A stretch of DNA of 53,591 nucleotides from an uncultured Bacilli bacterium (GTDB lineage Bacteria > Bacillota_I > Bacilli_A > RF39 > UBA660), in the NCBI GenBank assembly GCA_944358445.1, contig CALVRC010000008.1:1-53591 (forward strand), written 5' to 3'. The position numbers and the translations under genes were made by a program. Below the pieces are notes generated by a model, which was not told the origin of the DNA, searched no databases, and saw only the letters and a list, made by a program, of their open reading frames with translations. Position 1 is the stretch's first letter. Each line of letters begins with the position of its first letter. Positions 33,683 to 40,077 of this stretch are shown one piece after another.

Positions 33683-33932
33683 ATAGGTTGCACTAGAGTT
33701 CGATTGTAACCTAAAAAATGATCTTTGAAAACCGAATAGTGTGCTTACGGTCAGACTGGCCCAGGGTTTGCTGGGAACGGGAAGTACACGTTAAACAAAA
33801 AATCATCCTAATTCATATTAGGAGTTGTGGGTTAGCTAAAACCCTCCTTAGATACATTGCCTAAAAAGTATGTATACATCCTAAAAGGGAGTTGTCGGTA
33901 ACACTAAAACCGTCAAAATTTAAGCTATAAGT
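33683..33932 (+). ncRNA. long structured leader RNA upstream of xis-int
   Basis: Several stems can be drawn: TAGGTT/AACCTA (33684-33713); a junction closed by GTGTGCTT/AAGTACAC (33739-33788) holding GGTC/GGCC and CCAG/CTGG hairpins; CCTAAT/ATTAGG (33807-33822); and two related hairpins, each beginning GAGTTGT and ending TAAAACC (near 33821-33846 and 33889-33914). GC content is well above the surroundings. No open frame of note fits. It matches no riboswitch class I can recall. Confidence 0.6.
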
Positions 33933-33994
33933 TTAAATTAATTTATACTATGTATTAAAAAATGATAAAATGTACTAGAGAAAGGAGGTGAAAT

Positions 33995-34291
33995 ATGTCC
34001 TATGGTGAGCTATATAATGTTATAAATCATGCTTGGGCTAGTTTAAAAGAAATTCAGTTAATAGCACAGTGTGGTAGAAAGGCAGCTGAAAATATTAGAG
34101 ATAATATTAAAAATGATATTATCGATAGTGGTAAAAAACTTCCAGAAGGAAAAACAATAGTGGTTCCAATGAAAAATTTACTAGAATATCTAAATTTAGA
34201 TTTAGAATATATCACACAAATGGCAATAAATGAGCAAAAATTTAATCTAGCCAATAACAGGACTAATAATTATGCCGGTATATCAAGATAA
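33995..34291 (+). CDS. excisionase-like small protein
   Basis: A 98-residue protein with a helical DNA-binding look (ASLKEIQLIAQCGRKAAENI) and the phrase IVVPMKNLLEYLNL. Its place directly before, and overlapping by 20 bases, the integrase gene, plus its size, fits the small xis-like proteins (of DUF3173 type) that accompany integrases in Gram-positive elements. AAAGGAGGTG precedes the ATG. Confidence 0.6.
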   Translation: MSYGELYNVINHAWASLKEIQLIAQCGRKAAENIRDNIKNDIIDSGKKLPEGKTIVVPMKNLLEYLNLDLEYITQMAINEQKFNLANNRTNNYAGISR

Positions 34292-35369
34292 GAAAACGAA
34301 GAAATGGTATTATAGGGCTTATGCTGATGATGTATATGGAAATCATAAACAATTTGAAAAACATGGTTTTAAAACTAAAAAAGAAGCAACAACCGCTGAA
34401 AGTGAACTATGTACGTCAGATGAAAAAGAATGTACGATTAGCTTTATGGAACTGTGGGAAGATTATGATAAATATATAAAATTAAAACTTAAAAAGCAGT
34501 CATATAGAAAGACTGTTAGTAAATTTAATAATCATATAATACCATATTTTAAAAAATATAAAGTAAAATCAATAAACGTTAGTATTTATACAAAATGGCA
34601 ACAAGAAATTGAGAAAAAGCATTTTAGTCATGATTATAATTCTAGTTTACATTCCTCTATGGTTACTGTATTAAACTATGCCAAAAAATTTCATGGTTTA
34701 AAAGTAAATATAGCTAATAATGTTGGAAATTTTGTTAAAAAGACAGAGTTACCTAAAAAAGTGGGCTTTTGGACTTATGAAGAATTTAAGAAATTTATTC
34801 AAGTTGTCAAAGAAAAACATTATCAAATATTCTTTGAAACATTATATTTTACTGGTTTAAGGCAAGGAGAATGTTTAGCACTAACTTGGAAAGACTTTAA
34901 AGATAATTATTTAGATATATATAAAACTATATCAAAAGAACAAGAAAACGGTCAATATATCATTAATACTCCAAAAACAAAAAGTTCCATTAGGAAAATT
35001 AAAATTGATAGTCATTTAGTAGGTTTACTGAATGAATTAAAAGAAAGTTATAAAAAATTTGAGGGTTTTAATGATGACTGGTATATATTTGGTGGTATTA
35101 AACCTTTTGCTCCTACAACAATTGGTAGGAAAAAAGATAAATATTGTGCATTAGCAGGTGTAAAAAAAATAAGAATACATGATTTAAGACATAGCCATGC
35201 ATCCTTATTACTGTCATTTGGAGTTCCAATTACAGTCATTTCCCAAAGACTTGGACACTCCGATATAAATATGACACTTAACACTTACTCACATTTAATG
35301 CCTCGTGATGAGGACAAAGCCATCAATATGATTAATGACTTAATAAAATGTAACCCCTTAATAATATAG
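34272..35369 (+). CDS. int: tyrosine recombinase (integrase) of the element
   Basis: A 365-residue integrase. The N-terminal arm-binding domain (about 1-50, KKWYYRAYADD) is followed by a SAM-like core-binding domain (about 55-150). The catalytic domain has Arg197 in TGLRQGE, His303 and Arg306 in HDLRHSH, His329 in GHSD and nucleophile Tyr339. The gene ends 70 bases from attR in tRNA-Pro, the usual arrangement. It overlaps the xis-like gene. Confidence 0.95.
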   Translation: MPVYQDKKTKKWYYRAYADDVYGNHKQFEKHGFKTKKEATTAESELCTSDEKECTISFMELWEDYDKYIKLKLKKQSYRKTVSKFNNHIIPYFKKYKVKSINVSIYTKWQQEIEKKHFSHDYNSSLHSSMVTVLNYAKKFHGLKVNIANNVGNFVKKTELPKKVGFWTYEEFKKFIQVVKEKHYQIFFETLYFTGLRQGECLALTWKDFKDNYLDIYKTISKEQENGQYIINTPKTKSSIRKIKIDSHLVGLLNELKESYKKFEGFNDDWYIFGGIKPFAPTTIGRKKDKYCALAGVKKIRIHDLRHSHASLLLSFGVPITVISQRLGHSDINMTLNTYSHLMPRDEDKAINMINDLIKCNPLII

Positions 35370-35410
35370 AAATAAGGGCATTTTAAGGGATTAAGTATCG
35401 TTTATATTAT

Positions 35411-35431
35411 AAAACCCTTATAAAATAAGGG
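35411..35431 (-). terminator. element-borne replacement terminator for tRNA-Pro
   Basis: On the minus strand CCCTTAT and ATAAGGG pair, followed by TTTTAT. It stands just downstream of the tRNA 3' end but inside the element, and mimics the displaced terminator at 25313-25333. Confidence 0.7.
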
Positions 35432-35439
35432 ATTATAAA

Positions 35440-35462
35440 CTAAATGGTCGGGAAAACAGGAT
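35440..35462 (-). other. attR: 3' end of tRNA-Pro
   Basis: Identical 23 bases to 25340-25362; the first differing base is 35463 versus 25363. Integration leaves the tRNA intact. Confidence 0.93.
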
Positions 35463-35521
35463 TTGAACCTGCAACCCCCTGGTCCCAAACCAGGTGCTCT
35501 ACCAAGTTGAACTATTTCCCG
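35445..35521 (-). tRNA. tRNA-Pro (anticodon TGG)
   Basis: Acceptor CGGGAAA/TTTCCCG, anticodon loop TTTGGGA between CCTGG and CCAGG, encoded CCA. Its 3' end is the integration site of the element. It is the last gene of the Arg-Pro unit. Confidence 0.96.
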
Positions 35522-35527
35522 ATATAA

Positions 35528-35604
35528 TGGCGCGCCCAGTAGGAGTCGAACCCGCAACCTTTTGATCCGTAGTCAAACGCTCTATCCAATTGAGCTATGG
35601 GCGC
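35528..35604 (-). tRNA. tRNA-Arg (anticodon ACG)
   Basis: Acceptor GCGCCCA/TGGGCGC, anticodon loop CTACGGA between TTTGA and TCAAA, CCA encoded. First gene of the Arg-Pro unit with its own promoter. Confidence 0.96.
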
Positions 35605-35639
35605 ACGTTTTTAATTATATTAATAAGTGATACGAGAGT

Positions 35640-35668
35640 ATCTTACCATAAACTTTTATTATAGTCAA
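35640..35668 (-). promoter_or_regulatory. promoter of tRNA-Arg/tRNA-Pro
   Basis: On the minus strand TTGACT (35668-35663), 17 bases, TAAGAT (35645-35640). The tRNA starts 36 bases downstream. Confidence 0.75.
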
Positions 35669-35748
35669 GCTCAATTGTTTTACTTAATATTATGCAATAA
35701 TTTAATATTAAATAACATATAATTTAAATTTTCGTATTGTTTTTTAAA

Positions 35749-35767
35749 ACCGTTGAAAATCAACGGT
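35749..35767 (-). terminator. terminator after tRNA-Phe
   Basis: ACCGTTGA and TCAACGGT pair, with T on the minus-strand side. It separates the 11-gene tRNA unit from Arg-Pro. Confidence 0.7.
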
Positions 35768-35778
35768 GTTTTTTCAAG

Positions 35779-35854
35779 TGGTGGTTTCGGACAGAATCGA
35801 ACTGCCGACACAGGGATTTTCAGTCCCTTGCTCTACCGACTGAGCTACGAAACC
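35779..35854 (-). tRNA. tRNA-Phe (anticodon GAA)
   Basis: Acceptor GGTTTCG, anticodon loop CTGAAAA, T loop GTTCGAT, encoded CCA. Last gene of the long tRNA unit. Confidence 0.96.
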
Positions 35855-35859
35855 ATAAA

Positions 35860-35935
35860 TGGCGGTTCCGACGGGAATTGAACCCGCGATCTTCTGCGTG
35901 ACAGGCAGACGTGATAACCGCTACACTACGGAACC
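35860..35935 (-). tRNA. tRNA-Asp (anticodon GTC)
   Basis: Acceptor GGTTCCG, anticodon loop CTGTCAC between TCTGC and GCAGA, encoded CCA. Confidence 0.96.
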
Positions 35936-35936
35936 A

Positions 35937-36013
<77 letters not shown>

Positions 36014-36025
36014 ATATAAATTAAA

Positions 36026-36116
36026 TGGCGGAGAAAGAGGGATTCGAACCCCCGCGCCGTTTCCGACCTCCCGGTTTTCAAGACCGGTCCCTTCAACCAG
36101 ACTTGGGTATTTCTCC
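36026..36116 (-). tRNA. tRNA-Ser (anticodon TGA)
   Basis: Long variable arm typical of class II tRNAs; anticodon loop CTTGAAA between CCGGT and ACCGG; acceptor GGAGAAA; encoded CCA. Confidence 0.95.
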
Positions 36117-36119
36117 ATG

Positions 36120-36208
36120 TGGTGCCTGAGGCCGGACTTGAACCGGCACGGGATTTGACTCCCGCAGGATTTTAAGTCCTGTGCGTCTACCTATTTCGCC
36201 ACTCAGGC
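36120..36208 (-). tRNA. tRNA-Leu (anticodon TAA)
   Basis: Class II tRNA with long variable arm, anticodon loop CTTAAAA between AGGA and TCCT, acceptor GCCTGAG, encoded CCA. Confidence 0.95.
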
Positions 36209-36241
36209 ATTAAAAGTCTTAGTAGACTTAAATAACTAAAA

Positions 36242-36317
36242 TGGTGGCCTGTCCGGGATTCGAACCCGGGACCCTTTGATTAAAAGTCAAATGCTCTACC
36301 GACTGAGCTAACAGACC
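36242..36317 (-). tRNA. tRNA-Lys (anticodon TTT)
   Basis: Anticodon loop CTTTTAA between TTTGA and TCAAA, acceptor GGTCTGT, encoded CCA. Confidence 0.95.
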
Positions 36318-36320
36318 ATG

Positions 36321-36395
36321 TGGTTGCCTCGGCTAGATTCGAACTAGCGAATGCCACAGTCAAAGTGTGGTGCCTTACCGCTTGGCTACGAGGCA
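36321..36395 (-). tRNA. tRNA-Gln (anticodon TTG)
   Basis: Anticodon loop CTTTGAC between CACA and TGTG, acceptor TGCCTCG, perfect T stem, encoded CCA. Closely related to the Gln gene at 36519. Confidence 0.95.
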
Positions 36396-36402
36396 ATAAA
36401 AG

Positions 36403-36486
36403 TGGTGGAGAGAGATGGATTCGAACCATCGAACCCGAAGGAACAGATTTACAGTCTGCCGCGTTTAACCACTTCGCTACCTCTCC
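36403..36486 (-). tRNA. tRNA-Tyr (anticodon GTA)
   Basis: Class II variable arm, anticodon loop CTGTAAA between CAGA and TCTG, acceptor GGAGAGG, encoded CCA. Confidence 0.95.
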
Positions 36487-36518
36487 AAGTAACAATTTAA
36501 AGGTTATTATTTTTTAAT

Positions 36519-36593
36519 TGGTTGCCTCGGCTGGATTCGAACTAGCGAATGTCGCATTCAGAGTGCGATGCCTTACCACTTGGCTACGAGGCA
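36519..36593 (-). tRNA. tRNA-Gln (anticodon CTG)
   Basis: A duplicate of the Gln-TTG gene with identical acceptor arm, but anticodon loop CTCTGAA (CTG) and a changed anticodon stem. The T stem has an A-C mismatch (GCTAG against CCAGC) that the other copy does not have. Confidence 0.9.
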
Positions 36594-36601
36594 ATATAAA
36601 A

Positions 36602-36677
<76 letters not shown>

Positions 36678-36685
36678 AAAAAAAA

Positions 36686-36762
36686 TGGTGGGCGCTATAG
36701 GACTCGAACCTATGACCCCCTGCTTGTAAGGCAGGTGCTCTAACCAACTGAGCTAAGCGCCC
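36686..36762 (-). tRNA. tRNA-Val (anticodon TAC)
   Basis: Anticodon loop CTTACAA between CTGC and GCAG, acceptor GGGCGCT, encoded CCA. First gene of the long unit, 25 bases after the promoter -10. Confidence 0.95.
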
Positions 36763-36786
36763 GATTTCACTCCCTAGACAACTATG

Positions 36787-36815
36787 ATTATATTATTTAT
36801 ATGATTATTTGTCAA
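36787..36815 (-). promoter_or_regulatory. consensus promoter of the tRNA cluster
   Basis: On the minus strand TTGACA (36815-36810), 17 bases, TATAAT (36792-36787): both hexamers are exact consensus, as expected for a stable-RNA promoter. Confidence 0.88.
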
Positions 36816-37182
36816 TACTATTTTCTCTATTTTTTTGTTTTTTTAACTGATTATTTATCCAAAGGGGTAATTTTTTACTTAAAGTTGTGAAACCATGAGG
36901 TGTTTCAATAATTTTTCTATGTTTAGGTTTTCCATTAATTTTATAGTTAATATTTTTAATACTTAGTTTTAAATGTGCTTCTTCATCATCTACATCTAAT
37001 ATTTCTACATATATATGGTCACCTATATTAACAAAATCATGAATATCTTTAACAAAACCTTTTGATATTTCTGATATATGAATTAAGCCTGTATAATATT
37101 CATCAAAAGACATAAATGCTCCATATGGCTCTATGCAAGTTACTGTGCCTTTTACTATTTTTCCCTTCACATATTTGGTCAT
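36805..37182 (-). CDS. S1-domain RNA-binding protein (YugI/CvfD-like)
   Basis: A 125-residue protein with one S1 domain (about 1-75; GTVTCIEPYGAFMSF, then GLIHISEI, then GDHIYVEILDVD) and a basic C-terminal tail. Size and order match the general-stress S1 protein YugI/CvfD, a ribosome-associated post-transcriptional regulator in Bacilli. Its stop overlaps the -35 of the tRNA promoter. A Lys-rich end supports RNA binding. Confidence 0.82.
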   Translation of the reverse strand: MTKYVKGKIVKGTVTCIEPYGAFMSFDEYYTGLIHISEISKGFVKDIHDFVNIGDHIYVEILDVDDEEAHLKLSIKNINYKINGKPKHRKIIETPHGFTTLSKKLPLWINNQLKKQKNRENSIDK

Positions 37183-37275
37183 AATAACACCTCACTAGTT
37201 ATTATAACATATTTTTTTTTATTTAAAAAGTTTACCTTAACAATTATTTAGTATATAATTAATTTGGTGATTAAA

Positions 37276-37503
37276 ATGACTAATGAAGAAAAAATTATAG
37301 AAATTATAAATAAACTTAGACCATATCTGATTGGTGATGGTGGAGATATCGAGTTTGTTAAATATGAAGATAATATAGTTTATATCAAAATGCTTGGTGC
37401 TTGTGCGGGGTGTGCACTTATTGATTATACTTTAAAAGATGGCATTGAAATGGCAATCAAGGAAGAAGTTCCGGAAGTTAAAGAAGTTGTTAATCTGGTT
37501 TGA
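37276..37503 (+). CDS. NifU-like iron-sulfur scaffold (Nfu type)
   Basis: A 75-residue NifU C-terminal domain protein that carries Fe-S clusters to target enzymes. It shows LRPYLIGDGGDIE and the CxxC in GACAGCAL. The start at 37276 has GGTG upstream. Possible local clients include the endonuclease III, the tryptophanyl-tRNA synthetase and the radical SAM maturase, though this is only a suggestion. It is convergent with the yutH-like gene, one base apart. Confidence 0.9.
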   Translation: MTNEEKIIEIINKLRPYLIGDGGDIEFVKYEDNIVYIKMLGACAGCALIDYTLKDGIEMAIKEEVPEVKEVVNLV

Positions 37504-37504
37504 T

Positions 37505-38389
37505 TTATTCTAACCATTCTATCTTAGATATTGGTAAAAATGTTTTATAATAATTATATACTTTTTTTATTATTTTTTCAAAATCATCTACTTTATTGGT
37601 GATTTTTTTTATTTCTTCATCTTCTTTTCTATCTGTTATTATTTCTTCATATAAGTCAAAATAATATGTTGGATAAATAAGACGAACTAAAAAAAGATAA
37701 TATTCATAAGTACTTAATCTTACATTATTTAAATAATGGGTGAGGTCATCCATAATGTTTTCACCATTGAAAAAACGACTTTTTAAATATTCCGCTATAT
37801 CTCTTACTTTATAATCTACTATTAAATTTAATGGATTATATAAGTCATATTGTTTGTCATCTGCATTAATTCTTTTATGGGAATAAACCAAATTAATATT
37901 GGTTTTTTCTAATGAATTGACTAGTTGAATAGCTGTTTCGCCTAATCCTATATAATAGCTGAAACTTTCTGTAATTAACGGATGTTTTTTTCCTAACATA
38001 CTTATTTGATATTCTAGATAATCATTCTTTTGGGCCCAAAGTTCTCCCCAGTTTGGGTAATGTGAAGTATTAACATGTATTTGATTAAAATATTTTATAT
38101 CATTTACATTTATTTTGCTTTCATAGTATAAGGTAATCATTAATATATATGGTTCATCATTTATAAATGTCAATATTTGATTTTGATTATTTAAAATGAT
38201 TGGGTGAATGTAAATATTTTGGTTTAAAAGGCTGATATGCATATCATAAATTTTTTGGATATCATTAGGATTATCTTTATATTTTGTAAAAACATATCTA
38301 GTTTGATTTATTATAAAATAATATCCTTTTTCGTTTTGATGAATGTTATTTGGATATAGGCTATAGTAATAGTTAATCGCATTTTTCAT
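37505..38389 (-). CDS. yutH: spore coat-associated kinase-like protein (YutH/CotS family)
   Basis: A 294-residue protein resembling YutH, a coat-associated member of the aminoglycoside-phosphotransferase-like CotS group. The middle block WGELWAQKNDYLEYQ, the strand FSYYIGLGETAIQLV and the late LIYPTYYFDLYE match the family order. The usual kinase catalytic motifs are not evident. GAGGTG precedes the ATG at 38389. It is divergent from a CotY/Z-like coat gene, consistent with a spore function. Confidence 0.7.
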   Translation of the reverse strand: MKNAINYYYSLYPNNIHQNEKGYYFIINQTRYVFTKYKDNPNDIQKIYDMHISLLNQNIYIHPIILNNQNQILTFINDEPYILMITLYYESKINVNDIKYFNQIHVNTSHYPNWGELWAQKNDYLEYQISMLGKKHPLITESFSYYIGLGETAIQLVNSLEKTNINLVYSHKRINADDKQYDLYNPLNLIVDYKVRDIAEYLKSRFFNGENIMDDLTHYLNNVRLSTYEYYLFLVRLIYPTYYFDLYEEIITDRKEDEEIKKITNKVDDFEKIIKKVYNYYKTFLPISKIEWLE

Positions 38390-38466
38390 GATATGCACCT
38401 CAATTAATTTTATGAAAATAGTTTTTAGACAATTACTTTAATTTGAATATTTGGGTTTTTGGTGAT

Positions 38467-38493
38467 ACCTTATTTTTATTTTTGAATATGTTA
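38467..38493 (+). promoter_or_regulatory. possible sigma-K promoter of the coat gene
   Basis: ACC at 38467-38469, then 15 bases, then GAATATGTTA, which differs from the sigma-K -10 (GCATANNNTA) at one position. It lies about 30 bases upstream of the coat gene start. Confidence 0.35.
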
Positions 38494-38521
38494 TATTGAG
38501 AATAAAGAAGGGGTGGATTAT

Positions 38522-38959
38522 ATGTGTAATAATTCTAATGACAGTTCATGTATTGCAGAAATACTTACAGTAATTAATATTTTACAGTGTAACGCACAGT
38601 GTCCCGATACTTGTTTAGATACTTGTGATCGTGGCTTTTTAGGAAACACTGTTGCTACTTTAGGGTTAAATACTAGACCTGTTATGCTTTATACGTGTGC
38701 TGGTAATGGTACACCTTGGAGTATGCCAACAACTAAAGAAAATATTGACTGTGCTTCTGTTGGAGCAACATGTTCAAGCGTATTTAGAGTAGAAAAAATA
38801 GACGGTAATTGTGCAACCTTCAGAGTACTTGCTGCTAACACTGACCCAGTAACATCTCCAACTATGCCTTATGTAGCAACTAATTCATTTTTTACAATAA
38901 ATTTGGACTGTGTATGTGCTTTAAAATGTTTGAATGATACAACTGTCGAAGGAGTTTAA
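38522..38959 (+). CDS. CotY/CotZ-like spore crust protein
   Basis: A 145-residue, Cys-rich protein (about a dozen cysteines) of the CotY/CotZ spore outer-coat family, which forms disulfide-linked hexagonal layers. The N-terminus CIAEILTVINILQ followed by a Cys cluster, then a beta-rich part, fits. AAGGGGTGG precedes the ATG at 38522; a GTG three codons upstream is part of that ribosome site. It ends at a strong terminator. Confidence 0.82.
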   Translation: MCNNSNDSSCIAEILTVINILQCNAQCPDTCLDTCDRGFLGNTVATLGLNTRPVMLYTCAGNGTPWSMPTTKENIDCASVGATCSSVFRVEKIDGNCATFRVLAANTDPVTSPTMPYVATNSFFTINLDCVCALKCLNDTTVEGV

Positions 38960-38982
38960 GAAAGCTTAACGCTTTCTTTTTT
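38958..38982 (+). terminator. terminator of the coat gene
   Basis: AAGAAAGC and GCTTTCTT pair around TTAAC, followed by T. Confidence 0.85.
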
Positions 38983-39018
38983 GATGAACATTTTTGTGAT
39001 TATTTTAATATTAGTATA

Positions 39019-39041
39019 GAAAAAAGCACTTTTTAGTGCTT
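39019..39041 (-). terminator. terminator of trpS
   Basis: On the minus strand AAGCACT and AGTGCTT pair around AAAA, followed by T. Confidence 0.8.
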
Positions 39042-40050
39042 AATCAAAATAGTTGATTTTCATATTTGTTTTTACTTTTTTTATGGTTGTCTCAGCAACT
39101 TTTTTTGCTTTTTTAGTACCTTCTTTTAAAATTTCGTCTACTAGTTCAGTGTGCTTTTCATAGTATTTTCTTTTTTCAGCAATTGGCTTTAAAAATTCTA
39201 ACATTTTATTTATTAGTTCTTTTTTACAGGCAACACATCCTCTTTTTCCAGCCTTGCATTCTTTACACACTATATCTAAATTATCATTGCCTATTAATTT
39301 GTGATAATAATAAACCATGCAAATATCAGGGTTGGCTTTATCATCAATTTTTATTTTATTTGGATCGGTTACTGCTCCCATGATTTTTTTCTTGACTTTT
39401 TCTTCATCGTCTGCTAAAAATATTGCATTTCCTAAACTTTTTCCCATTTTTTCATTGCCATCTAATCCTTTGATTCTTGGCACTTTGCTTAAGTAGGCTT
39501 CAGGCTCTATTAAGGTTTCCCCATATATACTATTAAATTTATGAACTATTTCACGGCATTGTTCTAGTAAAGGAAGTTGGTCTTCACCTACTGGGACTAA
39601 TTTGCCATTAAATGCAGTAATATCTGCGGCTTGACTTACGGGGTATCCTAGAAATCCATACGTAATACTTTCTCCTTTTTCACCAAATAATTCTTTTTTT
39701 TGCTTTATTTCAGTTTTCACAGTTGGGTTTCTTTCTAGTCTGGCTATAGTTACTAAATTAGAATAGAAAACTGTTAGTTCAGCTATTTCTGGAATTGTTG
39801 ATTGTATAAACAAGGTGGCTTTATTAGGATCAATGCCAATTGATAATAAATCAATTACTAAATCTCTAACGCTTTTTCTTACTTTATCTGGATTATTAAA
39901 ATTATCGGTCAATGCCTGAACATCAGCTATTTCTATATATGTATCAAATTTATCTTGTAATTTAACCCAATTTTGTCCAGCTCCAAAATAATGTCCTAAA
40001 TGGAGATGTCCAGTTGGTCTTATTCCTGTTAAAATTGTTTGTTTTTTCAT
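39040..40050 (-). CDS. trpS: tryptophanyl-tRNA synthetase with iron-sulfur motif
   Basis: Charges tRNA-Trp with tryptophan. HLGH (17-20) and KMGKS are the class I signature motifs. The length is 336 residues. The C-terminal part holds Cys-x20-Cys-x6-Cys-x2-Cys (from DICMVYY to CKAGKRGCVAC), close to the [4Fe-4S] motif known in Thermotoga TrpRS, where the cluster sits near the anticodon-binding region. Start at 40050, six bases after AAGGA. It is monocistronic. Confidence 0.95.
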   Translation of the reverse strand: MKKQTILTGIRPTGHLHLGHYFGAGQNWVKLQDKFDTYIEIADVQALTDNFNNPDKVRKSVRDLVIDLLSIGIDPNKATLFIQSTIPEIAELTVFYSNLVTIARLERNPTVKTEIKQKKELFGEKGESITYGFLGYPVSQAADITAFNGKLVPVGEDQLPLLEQCREIVHKFNSIYGETLIEPEAYLSKVPRIKGLDGNEKMGKSLGNAIFLADDEEKVKKKIMGAVTDPNKIKIDDKANPDICMVYYYHKLIGNDNLDIVCKECKAGKRGCVACKKELINKMLEFLKPIAEKRKYYEKHTELVDEILKEGTKKAKKVAETTIKKVKTNMKINYFD

Positions 40051-40077
40051 AATCATTCCTTCTTTTTTTATTCGTTT

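Larger units (their letters stand above)
25340..35462. mobile_element. 10.1-kb integrative mobilizable element in tRNA-Pro
   Basis: Bounded by 23-base direct repeats. It carries integrase and a xis-like gene beside the tRNA, a MobV relaxase, a replication-initiator-like gene and repressors, but no type IV secretion genes. It is therefore mobilizable rather than self-conjugative. Cargo consists of a PD-(D/E)xK-like protein and a RiPP locus (rRNA methyltransferase-like, radical SAM maturase, Cys-rich precursor). Confidence 0.92.

Noticed and set aside
33683-33932. A T-box, c-di-GMP or other known riboswitch before xis-int
   Set aside because: None of the core motifs I know for these classes is present; it was left as an unassigned structured RNA.
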